This document shows, one piece after another, positions 16,333 through 25,264 of a DNA stretch of 64,000 nucleotides. The number at the start of each line of letters is the position of its first letter. The stretch's first letter is position 1. Position numbers and translations under genes: made by a program. The DNA is from JAGDVO01 sp964590075 [NCBI: uncultured Aquificales bacterium] (GTDB taxonomy: Bacteria > Thermosulfidibacterota > Thermosulfidibacteria > Thermosulfidibacterales), in contig CAZPXS010000006.1 in assembly GCA_964590075.1 (NCBI GenBank), positions 1 through 64,000 of the forward strand, given 5' to 3'. The notes under the pieces are model-generated. The model did not search any database. It was given only the letters and a program-made list of their open reading frames with translations, and was not told where the DNA came from.

Positions 16333-18212
16333 TAGGGGACTTGGATTTTAAAAGAGTTGTGGGTAGGGCTAAAAAGTATAGGTTGATACTTGCCGAGAAG
16401 CCTTCTCAGGCAAGGGATATAGCTGTTGCTATAGATGAAAACTATAAGGTTCAGAAGGGTTATATAGTAGCGGGTGGCTATATCGTCACATGGGCTATAG
16501 GACATCTCGTTGAGCTATATGAACCTGAGGACTACGATTCAAGATATAGGCGCTGGAGATTGAGCGATCTTCCCATTGTTCCCGAGGAGTTTCTCTATAA
16601 AGTTAAGGAGGAGAAACAGTTCAGGATCATAGCGAAACTTCTCGCCAGAAGGGATGTTGAGGCTGTAATAATCGCCACCGATCCCGGAAGGGAAGGTGAG
16701 TTGATAGCAAGACTTATTCTAAGGGAGGCTGGATGGAACTGGGAAGAGAAACCTACCTATAGGTTTTGGACGAGTAAGGCTCTTACACCATCCGCTGTAA
16801 GAGAGGCTCTCGAGAATCTAAGGCCTGTAGCGGAATTTGACAGATTGTATCTTTCCGCACTTATGAGACAATGGGCGGATTGGATAGTCGGAATAAATGC
16901 TTCAAGAGGGTATACCCTTATCTTTAGTAGTCAGGGTAAAAGAGAGGTCTACTCGGTGGGAAGGGTCCAGACCCCAACTCTTAAATTGATAGTTGATAGG
17001 GAAGTTGAGATAAAAAACTTTAAACCTGTGGATTACTGGTTGGTAAAGGCGACTTTTTCCAATCGGAGCGATAGTTATAGCGGTACTTACTTTTACATAA
17101 ACGAGGAAGGTAAAGAGGAGAGTAGAATATACGATATAGACTTAGCGAGAAGGATTCTAGATGATGTAAGGGATAGGGAAGGTGTGGTAGAGAAGATAGA
17201 GAAGAAGCTCAAAAAGTTACCACCTCCAAGATTGTTTTCCCTTACAACACTACAACAGGTAGCTAACAGAAAATACGGTTTTTCGGCGAGTAGGACCCTG
17301 GATATAGCCCAGTCTTTATATGAGAAGAAATACATAACCTATCCGAGGACGGAGAGTGTTGTGCTTCACGAGGATCAGGTCGAGGAGGTTGGCGAGGTTC
17401 TGAGAAGGTTGAGGGTGAGATACAATGAGGTTGATGGTGTAAGAGATGTTAGTGATGCGGGAAAAAGGGTATTCGATAGTAGAAGACTTACGGATCATCA
17501 CGCGATCATACCTACCGGGAAGTTGTCTAATTTCGATAGGCTTTTGGAGGCCGAGAGGAAGCTACTTGACCTTATAATAAGAAGGTTTATAGCTGCCTTT
17601 TACAGCAATTACGAATACGAGAGTATCAGGGTTATAACTAGGATCGGTGAATATAGATTTCTGACGGTTGGGAAGGTTCTTAGGAACCCTGGTTGGCTTT
17701 TGGTTTATGATTTTGGCCCCGATGAGGATGAGGAAGAGGGGAAGGAGTTTGTTCCCACCCTTTATGAGGGTAGCTCTGTCAAAGTTATAGGGGTGGATAT
17801 GGAAAAGAAACAGACGGAACCACCTAAAAGATACACCGAGGCTACTCTGATAGATGCTATGGTAAATGCATGGAGGTTCACCGAGGATGAAGATTTAAGG
17901 AAAATCCTTAAGGAATGCGATGGTATAGGGACTCCTGCCACGAGAAGTTCGATAATAGAGACATTGATAAAGAGGAATTACGTGGTGAGAAGGAGAAAAG
18001 AGCTCATTCCTACGGATAAGGCTGTATTTCTAATAGAGAAGGTTAAGGGAGAGAGGATAGCAGATATAGCCTGGACTGCCGTGTGGGAGAAGAAACTCGA
18101 GGATATTGCTAAGGGTAGATGTAGCGATACCGGAGATTTTCTTAGGGATATAACTGGTTACGTTAATGATCTCATGTCGAAACTAAAGGAGTATAAAAAG
18201 AGGGAGCGTTAA
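16329..18212 (+). CDS. topB: DNA topoisomerase III (type IA)
   Basis: A 627-residue type IA topoisomerase that relaxes or decatenates DNA through a single-strand break. The TOPRIM domain shows LILAEKPS (Glu23) and ATDPGREGE; the active tyrosine is Tyr338 in ITYPRTES; SVGRVQTPTL is the conserved domain-I segment. No C-terminal zinc ribbons are present, unlike TopA, so topoisomerase III is preferred. The start is uncertain: TTG at 16329 gives about 18 residues before the conserved KYRLILAEKPS, and GTG or TTG codons further in are possible. Confidence 0.85.
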   Translation: MIGDLDFKRVVGRAKKYRLILAEKPSQARDIAVAIDENYKVQKGYIVAGGYIVTWAIGHLVELYEPEDYDSRYRRWRLSDLPIVPEEFLYKVKEEKQFRIIAKLLARRDVEAVIIATDPGREGELIARLILREAGWNWEEKPTYRFWTSKALTPSAVREALENLRPVAEFDRLYLSALMRQWADWIVGINASRGYTLIFSSQGKREVYSVGRVQTPTLKLIVDREVEIKNFKPVDYWLVKATFSNRSDSYSGTYFYINEEGKEESRIYDIDLARRILDDVRDREGVVEKIEKKLKKLPPPRLFSLTTLQQVANRKYGFSASRTLDIAQSLYEKKYITYPRTESVVLHEDQVEEVGEVLRRLRVRYNEVDGVRDVSDAGKRVFDSRRLTDHHAIIPTGKLSNFDRLLEAERKLLDLIIRRFIAAFYSNYEYESIRVITRIGEYRFLTVGKVLRNPGWLLVYDFGPDEDEEEGKEFVPTLYEGSSVKVIGVDMEKKQTEPPKRYTEATLIDAMVNAWRFTEDEDLRKILKECDGIGTPATRSSIIETLIKRNYVVRRRKELIPTDKAVFLIEKVKGERIADIAWTAVWEKKLEDIAKGRCSDTGDFLRDITGYVNDLMSKLKEYKKRER

Positions 18213-18220
18213 ACGCCCCC
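18202..18220 (+). terminator. Hairpin between convergent topB and RND genes
   Basis: GGG-A-GCGT pairs with ACGC-C-CCC around a 3-base loop (one mismatch), spanning the topB stop and followed by TCCTTTCCT. It sits in the only non-overlapping convergent junction of this window and may serve both strands. Confidence 0.4.
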
Positions 18221-18227
18221 TCCTTTC

Positions 18228-21200
18228 CTATATAACAAGCCTCTTTTCAGCCTTGATCCTGTGATCCAGGTAGTAGAGGATAGGTATCACCATTCTTGAA
18301 AAGAGGGTACTTGCAACTTCACCAGCCATGAGGGATATAGCGAGTCCGTTAAATATCGGGTCCATTAGTATAACACTCGATCCAACAACTACACTCATGG
18401 CTGTAAGTAGCATAGGTCTAAATCTTATGGCTCCAGCTTCGATAACAGCATCCTCTAGGGACAACCCTTCCTTCAACTTCTGTTCTATAAAGTCAACAAG
18501 GATTATTGAGTTTCTAACCACTATACCTGCTCCTGCGATGAATCCGATCATGCTTGTTGCGGTGAAGAATGCTCCTAAAATCGCATGTGCGGGAACTATT
18601 CCTATAAGGGATAGTGGTATGGGTGCCATTATCACCAGCGGGATACTGTAGGACTTAAACCACGCAACGTTCATCATGTATATTAGTATCATGACAACGG
18701 CAAAGGATATACCGAGGTCTCTAAAGACCTCGTATGTTATATGCCATTCACCATCCCACTTTAGTACAGGTTTTGTCGTATCTTCGGGTACCTTGGTGTA
18801 GAATCTTTCCATCTTAGGCTCAATCTTATCGAGTTGTTCGTTTATCTTGAATATAGCATAGACAGGACTTTCCTCTTTACCGGCCACATCTCCTATGACG
18901 TAAACTACGGGTTTGAGATTCTTGTGGTATATTGGATGTTCCATGGTGGTTTCCTCAACCCTTGCGAAGGCCGAAAGGGGTACCAACTGGCCCGATGGAG
19001 CTTTTACCTTCAGCGATTCGAGTAAACTTTTACCCTCCCTTAAATTTCTCGGAACTTTCACGTTTATGTAAACCCACTCCCTCTCTTCCGGATCGTGTAG
19101 TAAAGAGACCTTGCTACCACTCATGGCCGTATTTATAATATCAACTACCCTTTCGGGAGTGATACCGAGAACCATTGCCCTGTCGGTATCAACAACTACC
19201 CTGTATTCCTTCTGTGGGGCGGTCATGTACCAGTCTGTATCAACGACTCCCGGAGTTTTATCGTATATTTCCAATATCTTTCTCGCTATTCTTATATTTT
19301 CCTCATAGTCCGGACCATATACTTCAGTAACGAGAGTGGATAGGACAGGAGGTCCGGGTGGTATTTCAACCACTTTAGCTCTCGCGCCGTATTTTTTAGC
19401 TACCTCCTGAACGAGAGGTCTAACCTCCTTTGCTATATCGTGACTCTGTTTATCCCTTTCATGCTTTGGAAGGAGGTTAACCTGTATATCAGCTTTGTTT
19501 GCACCGCTTCTAAGATAGTAGTGTCTTATAAGGCCGTTGAAATTAAATGGTGCTGCTGTCCCTATGTAGAGTTGGAAATCGGTTACCTCCTTCCTTTTGA
19601 GAAGAGTCCTTGCCATGTCTTCCGCTACCTGTGCGGTTTGTTCGAGCGATGTACCTTCAGGCATGTCTATTATTATCTGGAACTCACTCTTGTTATCGAA
19701 GGGTAGCATCTTTACATACACGAGCTTGAAGAAAAAGAGGGATATCGATAGAAGGAATAGCAATAAAACACCTATTAGAAAACTTGCACGCCACTTGGCA
19801 TCTCTTATGAGGTGATTCATCGCCCACCTGTACCATCTTGTAAATATATCTTCCTTGTGTTCGTGTTTGTGTTTAGTACCGAGGAAGTGATAACTACTCC
19901 ATGGGGTTATGGTAAGGGCAACCACAAGTGACATGAGCATTGCAAGTGAGGCTCCTATGGGCATAGGTCTCATGTAGGGTCCCATGAGTCCTCTTACGAA
20001 AGCCATTGGGAATATAGCTGCGATTACGGTGAACGTGGCAAGTACAAGGGGAGCTCTCACCTCGTTTACCGCATCCACTATAAGATCCTTAAGGTTTTTC
20101 CCCTTGTTTTCTGGCATTTCCAGGTGTCTCACTATGTTTTCGACGTCAACTATCGGATCGTCAACGAGAAGACCTATACAGAATATGAGGGCAAAGAGTG
20201 TAACTCTGTTCAGTGTATACCCAAAAATATAGTATATGAAAAGTGTGATCGCTAAGGTTACCGGTACCGCTATTCCTACAACGAAGGCTGCCCTAACACC
20301 TAGGAATAAACCAACGAGAACTATAACTGCAAAGGTAGCTATGAATAGGTGTTCTATTAATTCGTTAGTTTTCTCCTTTGCCGTTTCACCGTAGTTTCTT
20401 GTAACCGTTACGTTTAGATCCTTTGGTATTATGAAACCTTTTAGAGAGTTAACCTTATCTATGATTTTGTTTGCTATTATGTATGCGTTCTCCCCTTTCT
20501 TCTTGGCTATAGCCAGGGAAACCGCAGGAAAGAGTTTGCCCGGTGCTTCCTCTATACCCTTCTCCCTACCCGATGGTCCCACTCCGAATAAAACGTAACT
20601 ATTGGGTTCCTCTGGGCCATCGGTTATTTTGGCCACATCTTTAAGATAAACCAGCCTTCCGTTTAGGTTCTTAAGGACGATGTTACCAACGTCCCTTGCG
20701 TTTCTGAAAAAGTTATCGACCTTTATCGTTATTTCCGTGTTATTTTCCGTTATGGATCCGCTGTAGCCTGCCTGATTGTGGGCTAAAAGCATTTCCTTAA
20801 CATCTCTCAGATCCAAACCGACACTTGCGAGTTTATCCGGATCTATCTCAACCTTTATCTCTCTCTTATAGCCTCCTATTATGTTGGTTTCAGAGACTCC
20901 CGGTATGGCTCTTATTTCATCGTTTACCCTGGCAACTATTCTTCTTATCGTGTACTCGTCGTAGTTACGGCCCCAGAAGGTAAGTACCAGGATAGGTACA
21001 TCGTCTATGGTTCTCTGTTTCAAAAGTGGTTTACTACATCCCGGTGGAATCCAGTCGAAGTGAGAATAGAGTTTGTTGTAGGTTTTTACAAGGCTCTTTT
21101 CCGGATCTTCCCCCACGTAGTATCTCACCACTGTAAGGGCCTTACCTCTGTCGGCGGTTGAGTATATGTATTCCACTCCCGGTATCTCCCATAGTAACTT

Positions 21201-21440
21201 CTCCATGGGACCTATAACCTGCTGTTCTATCTCTTTGGGCGAGGCCCCGGGCATACTGACGAATATATCTATCATAGGAACCACTATCTGTGGCTCTTCC
21301 TCGCTGGGAGTTTTTGTTAGCGCTATAATCCCCAACAGGAGGCAGAAGGCTATTATTATGGGGACAAGCTTTGAATCTACAAAGGCTTCCGTTATCTTTG
21401 CAAGTAAACCTTCTCTCCTACTCAAGGCGATCTCCCTCAC
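18228..21440 (-). CDS. RND efflux transporter permease
   Basis: A 1070-residue inner-membrane proton-driven pump subunit of the AcrB type. The first membrane helix lies near residues 27-46, two large periplasmic loops follow, and the central motif GLLVDDPIVDVENIVRHLE carries the acidic residues of the proton relay in TM4. About twelve membrane helices are expected. The gene starts 23 bases inside the end of the fusion-protein gene and is third in the tolC-MFP-RND operon. Substrate class (drug, metal or other) cannot be told from sequence; no regulator adjoins. Confidence 0.93.
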   Translation of the reverse strand: MREIALSRREGLLAKITEAFVDSKLVPIIIAFCLLLGIIALTKTPSEEEPQIVVPMIDIFVSMPGASPKEIEQQVIGPMEKLLWEIPGVEYIYSTADRGKALTVVRYYVGEDPEKSLVKTYNKLYSHFDWIPPGCSKPLLKQRTIDDVPILVLTFWGRNYDEYTIRRIVARVNDEIRAIPGVSETNIIGGYKREIKVEIDPDKLASVGLDLRDVKEMLLAHNQAGYSGSITENNTEITIKVDNFFRNARDVGNIVLKNLNGRLVYLKDVAKITDGPEEPNSYVLFGVGPSGREKGIEEAPGKLFPAVSLAIAKKKGENAYIIANKIIDKVNSLKGFIIPKDLNVTVTRNYGETAKEKTNELIEHLFIATFAVIVLVGLFLGVRAAFVVGIAVPVTLAITLFIYYIFGYTLNRVTLFALIFCIGLLVDDPIVDVENIVRHLEMPENKGKNLKDLIVDAVNEVRAPLVLATFTVIAAIFPMAFVRGLMGPYMRPMPIGASLAMLMSLVVALTITPWSSYHFLGTKHKHEHKEDIFTRWYRWAMNHLIRDAKWRASFLIGVLLLFLLSISLFFFKLVYVKMLPFDNKSEFQIIIDMPEGTSLEQTAQVAEDMARTLLKRKEVTDFQLYIGTAAPFNFNGLIRHYYLRSGANKADIQVNLLPKHERDKQSHDIAKEVRPLVQEVAKKYGARAKVVEIPPGPPVLSTLVTEVYGPDYEENIRIARKILEIYDKTPGVVDTDWYMTAPQKEYRVVVDTDRAMVLGITPERVVDIINTAMSGSKVSLLHDPEEREWVYINVKVPRNLREGKSLLESLKVKAPSGQLVPLSAFARVEETTMEHPIYHKNLKPVVYVIGDVAGKEESPVYAIFKINEQLDKIEPKMERFYTKVPEDTTKPVLKWDGEWHITYEVFRDLGISFAVVMILIYMMNVAWFKSYSIPLVIMAPIPLSLIGIVPAHAILGAFFTATSMIGFIAGAGIVVRNSIILVDFIEQKLKEGLSLEDAVIEAGAIRFRPMLLTAMSVVVGSSVILMDPIFNGLAISLMAGEVASTLFSRMVIPILYYLDHRIKAEKRLVI

Positions 21441-22596
21441 TAACTTTATCTATGTTCTTGACGATTACATCTCCACTGCTTAATCCACCCGTAATCTCTA
21501 TCAACTTGTCCTTAGATTGGTTACCACTTATAGTCCTTTCCGGTATCAGTCCTATTTCGGTTTTCACGTAGAAATCGCCGGTTCTTACTATCTGGAAGTG
21601 GACGATTCTGTTCGAGTCTACCTTATAGACTGCCTTTATGTTACCCCTCGATACTATCATACTTTCCGGGATTAGTATCTTTTCAGATTTATCGAGCGGT
21701 AGTATTAATTTGCCGAACATTCCCGTCTTTATATCTTCGGATGTTACCCTTATCTTTATCTGGAATGAGTTTGTCTGCGGGTTAACCGAAGGTGATGTGG
21801 AGTGTAGTTTACCTAAAACCACCTTCTGTAGGGCATCAACGTAATTAGGTATATCCTTTAGTTTACTTACCAGGGCGAAGTATTTTTCCGGTACTTCTAC
21901 GACAAAATCGTACTCCTTTGTCGCTGATGCTATGGTTACTATGGGTGTACCTGGGCCAACGAATGTTCCTGGATCGACGTTTTTCGATATAACATACCCG
22001 TCAAAGGGTGCCCTTATGGTGGTGTAGGATAGAAGGCTAACGTAAGCTTCCTTTTGATCCCTTATACTTCTTGCCCTACTTTCAAGTGCTGAGATCTGAT
22101 TCTTTACAGCCAGATACTCCGATCTAACTCTCTCAAACTCTTCCTGGGTTACAGCATTTTCCTCAAGTAGCTTTTTGTACCTGTTATAGTTACTGCGGGC
22201 ATATTCCTCTCTGGCCTTTAGGGATTCTATCTCTCTCTTTATACTTTCCTCGTTCATGGAGAGGGAGCTTATGTTCTGTCTTATCTCTCTATCATCTATG
22301 GTTACCAGTACGGTTCCTTTCCTAACAAAGTCTCCCTCTTTCACATTTACGCTTGTTACAAATCCCGCAACTTTAGTGGAAAGTACCGCTAAATCCTTAG
22401 CTTCAAACCTACCTGAGAAACTCTCGGCATCTATGGCTTCCTGTGGAGTTACCGTAAAGGTCTCGGCTTTAACGGTCCTTACCTTTTCTACCTCACCTTT
22501 ATGTTCCTTACCTCTAAAGATAAGTATAAGAACCACAGCGAGTATCACTAAGACTATCGGTATGATCGTTTTTTTATTTAATTTTACCAAGGTCAA
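21418..22596 (-). CDS. RND efflux membrane fusion protein
   Basis: A 392-residue HlyD/AcrA-type adaptor that links the pump to TolC. It has one N-terminal membrane anchor (residues about 12-29), a lipoyl-like half-motif (VLSTKVAGFVTSVNVKEGDFVRKG), a long alpha-hairpin coiled coil (about 105-190), the second lipoyl half (TTIRAPFDGYVISKNVDPG) and a beta-barrel domain. It follows the tolC gene by 8 bases and overlaps the pump gene by 23 bases. Confidence 0.93.
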   Translation of the reverse strand: MTLVKLNKKTIIPIVLVILAVVLILIFRGKEHKGEVEKVRTVKAETFTVTPQEAIDAESFSGRFEAKDLAVLSTKVAGFVTSVNVKEGDFVRKGTVLVTIDDREIRQNISSLSMNEESIKREIESLKAREEYARSNYNRYKKLLEENAVTQEEFERVRSEYLAVKNQISALESRARSIRDQKEAYVSLLSYTTIRAPFDGYVISKNVDPGTFVGPGTPIVTIASATKEYDFVVEVPEKYFALVSKLKDIPNYVDALQKVVLGKLHSTSPSVNPQTNSFQIKIRVTSEDIKTGMFGKLILPLDKSEKILIPESMIVSRGNIKAVYKVDSNRIVHFQIVRTGDFYVKTEIGLIPERTISGNQSKDKLIEITGGLSSGDVIVKNIDKVSEGDRLE

Positions 22597-22604
22597 CCTC
22601 CTTT

Positions 22605-23978
22605 TTAGTTATTTATTCCTAGGAACTTAAGTAGAGTTCCCGTTGAGAATTCCACGTTGTATACAGAGAAGACGTAGTCGTAGTAGGCTCCTATTAGGTT
22701 ACTCCTAGCGTTGTATAGATAGGCTTGGCTATCCGTTAGTTCTGTTATGTTTGCAAGGCCCTCTTTGTATCTCAACTCCATGGTCCTTAGTGTCTCTTCC
22801 GCCTCCTTTACCGAACTTTCCGCCAGGTTGATCCTTTCCACCGATTCCTTTATCTTCAGGGCATTAGCTATTATCTCGGTTTGGGCTTCCTTCTGTTTTG
22901 AGGTTAGAGCTTCTTTGCTTCTTAGGATCGCTAGTTCACTAGCCTTCACCTTCCTCTCTCTACTAAATCCGTCGAATATGTTTAGACGCATTAAAACACC
23001 AACTGTACTTGAGGAACTATCGCTCTGTAGCGGATAGTTTGCTCCGTACCAATCGTAACTAGCGTATAGGTCTATCTTTGGGAAGTAATCGGATTTTGCT
23101 TCCCTTAGTTTCTGGTTTGCTATCTCTACCTCCTTTTGGGCTATAGCTATATCTTTTCTATTTGTTAGTCCCTTTGATATGAGGGATTGTATATCGAGGA
23201 AGCTGTATGATTTAAGATCCTCGTATAGTTTTTCGATCGTGCAGTTTACTTCAATTTTGGAAGTTGGATCTCCACCGGTTAGCATTGATAGTTTGGAGAG
23301 TGAGACTTCGTAGTAGGTTGTAGCCTGTGCCAACCTGTCCCTTGCTCCTGCAAGGTAAACCTTCGCCTTGAGAACATCGGCTAAGAGGGCTATTCCTCTC
23401 TTGTACCTTGATTCCGCAAGAGAGACGTGTTTTTCGGCACTCTCCACATCCTTTTTGGATGCCTCTATCTTCGATTTTGCGTAACATACATCTAGATAGG
23501 CTTTTATAGTTTTTAGGGCTATATCCTCCTTCGTCAGTTTAAAGAGTTCCTCGGTAGCTTCCGATTCTATCTCCTTGGCTTTTATGGCCGATAGGATCTG
23601 AAAACCGTAGAATAGGGGATATCTAAGTATGAAAGAGCTTCTGAAGAGGCTCGTTCTATCAGGGTTGTTGAATCCTTGTAGATTCATCATGCCCGGGGTT
23701 ACATCTCCTCTTGCCATCTTAGCCATCCATACACTTGCGGGATAGTCACTTCTCGTGAATTCTTCTTCAAAACTGATTTTGGGGAATAAAGATCCCTTTA
23801 TCGCCTTTGCCTCTTCCTTCGCTACCTCCTTACTATAGTACATCGATTTTAAAAACTCGTTGTATTTTAGAGCCTTCTCCACGAAACTCGTAAGATCATC
23901 GTAATCCTTCCCCCAACTAATAGAGGATAAAAATAGGAGACACCAAAAGACAATAAACACCCTTTTCAGCTGAACCAT
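22605..23978 (-). CDS. TolC-family outer membrane efflux protein
   Basis: A 457-residue outer-membrane channel. An N-terminal signal peptide ends near residue 23 (FLSSISWG), followed by the two repeated helical hairpin halves of the TolC fold, with SLAESRYKRGIALLADVLKAKVYL in the first half and TMELRYKEGLANITELTDSQAYL in the second. It is first in the pump operon, with an AGAGGTGAT ribosome site and a palindrome covering its promoter. Confidence 0.93.
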   Translation of the reverse strand: MVQLKRVFIVFWCLLFLSSISWGKDYDDLTSFVEKALKYNEFLKSMYYSKEVAKEEAKAIKGSLFPKISFEEEFTRSDYPASVWMAKMARGDVTPGMMNLQGFNNPDRTSLFRSSFILRYPLFYGFQILSAIKAKEIESEATEELFKLTKEDIALKTIKAYLDVCYAKSKIEASKKDVESAEKHVSLAESRYKRGIALLADVLKAKVYLAGARDRLAQATTYYEVSLSKLSMLTGGDPTSKIEVNCTIEKLYEDLKSYSFLDIQSLISKGLTNRKDIAIAQKEVEIANQKLREAKSDYFPKIDLYASYDWYGANYPLQSDSSSSTVGVLMRLNIFDGFSRERKVKASELAILRSKEALTSKQKEAQTEIIANALKIKESVERINLAESSVKEAEETLRTMELRYKEGLANITELTDSQAYLYNARSNLIGAYYDYVFSVYNVEFSTGTLLKFLGINN

Positions 23979-23988
23979 GGATCACCTC

Positions 23989-24014
23989 TATAAGTATATT
24001 CTAATATACTTATA
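23989..24014. promoter_or_regulatory. 26-bp palindromic operator candidate upstream of the pump operon
   Basis: Perfect 11-base arms TATAAGTATAT and ATATACTTATA flank a 4-base centre (TCTA). The site overlaps the predicted -10 box and transcription start of the tolC promoter, where a dimeric repressor of the TetR, MarR or PadR kind would act. The regulator is not in the window. Confidence 0.65.
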
Positions 24015-24038
24015 AACCTTTTACCTCTAAATTATCAA
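24009..24038 (-). promoter_or_regulatory. Promoter of the tolC-MFP-RND operon
   Basis: On the minus strand TTGATA (24033-24038), an 18-base spacer and TATAAG (24009-24014) form a reasonable sigma-70 promoter. The -10 box lies in one arm of the palindrome. Confidence 0.5.
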
Positions 24039-24136
24039 GATACTCTTTTTAAAAATTAACTTTTGTTCCGAAAAGATCAAGTCTTTTAGTTTATCCTTTA
24101 TTGGAAAGTTCGAGGTTATCTTGTATAAGATAGATT

Positions 24137-25264
24137 ATGGGATGGCTTGAGGTTTTGATAGATGAGTCTGCTATTAGAAACAATCTAAGGGTTATAAGGG
24201 AGAAGGCTGAAGGTAAAAGGATCTTTGCGGTTGTCAAGTCTAACGCCTATGGCCACGGTATGCTGGAGTGTGTGAAGATTATGGTGGATGAGGGCTTGAG
24301 GGATTTTGCGGTTGCAACCGTTGACGAGGCGGTTACCCTCAGGGAGAGTTTCGGGGATGTAAATATCCTTATAATGGCTGGATTTTTACGAAGTGAAGTT
24401 GAGGCTATTTTTGAAAGTGGAGCTATCCCTGTGGTTTCTAATTTCGATCAACTTAATTTTCTCCTTGAATTTCTCAGACGTAGGGATTTAAACACCGTCT
24501 TCCCGATACATGTTGAGTTTGATACCGGTATGGGAAGAACCGGCTTTTTGCCCCATGAGGTCGGGAAGGTTAGGGAAGTTCTGGATGGTATACCCTACTT
24601 AAAGGTTGAGGGTATTATGAGCCATTTCTCGAGCGCCGATAGTTTGGATGAGGATTCGGTAAATTACACCAAAAGGCAGATAGAGATCTTTAGAGAAATA
24701 ACGAGGTATTTCCCAGGTGCCATATGCCATATAGCTAACTCGGCCGGTCTTTTATACCATAGGGCTTTATTTGATGCTATTCGTGTGGGGATAGCCCTAT
24801 ACGGTGGCATGAGATACGAGGGCCTTAAACAGGTTATGCATGCGAGAACCCGGCTAGTTGAGATTAAAGATATACCGGAGAATTGGTTTGTGAGTTATGG
24901 AAGAACCTATAGGAGCCCCAGGAAGAAGAGGATAGGAGTTGCCTCCTGTGGTTATTCGCTAGGTCTATGGAGAAGGCTTTATCCAGGTTTTGAGGTTTAC
25001 ATAAATAGGAGGAGAGCCCCAGTTATAGGGGTTATCTGTATGGATCTATTCGTTGTTGATCTCGATGGGGTGCCTGATGCAAAAGTCGGTGATTACGTCT
25101 ATATTCTAGGTGGTGGTGAGGGTGGTATAGATGTCTTTGAGGTTGCCGATAGAGCAGGTACCATTACCTATGAGGTTTTATGTAGTCTTGGTGGCTACTG
25201 CAAGAGAAATAGACGCGTTATCCCAGATTTAACCGCTATTCAGGAGATCTACCGCATCAAGTAG
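24137..25264 (+). CDS. alr: Alanine racemase
   Basis: A 375-residue PLP enzyme giving D-alanine for peptidoglycan. The PLP lysine is Lys34 in AVVKSNAYGHG, and the C-terminal beta domain contains the catalytic tyrosine region near VASCGYSLGL and the VICMDLFVVDL motif. The barrel segments HVEFDTGMGRTGF and IMSHFSSAD are typical. No strong ribosome site precedes the ATG. Its 3' end overlaps recG on the opposite strand by 36 bases. Confidence 0.95.
   Translation: MGWLEVLIDESAIRNNLRVIREKAEGKRIFAVVKSNAYGHGMLECVKIMVDEGLRDFAVATVDEAVTLRESFGDVNILIMAGFLRSEVEAIFESGAIPVVSNFDQLNFLLEFLRRRDLNTVFPIHVEFDTGMGRTGFLPHEVGKVREVLDGIPYLKVEGIMSHFSSADSLDEDSVNYTKRQIEIFREITRYFPGAICHIANSAGLLYHRALFDAIRVGIALYGGMRYEGLKQVMHARTRLVEIKDIPENWFVSYGRTYRSPRKKRIGVASCGYSLGLWRRLYPGFEVYINRRRAPVIGVICMDLFVVDLDGVPDAKVGDYVYILGGGEGGIDVFEVADRAGTITYEVLCSLGGYCKRNRRVIPDLTAIQEIYRIK

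Noticed and set aside
19440-19815. Plus-strand frames across the RND pump gene
   Set aside because: Opposite-strand shadows of a full-length, well-conserved pump gene.
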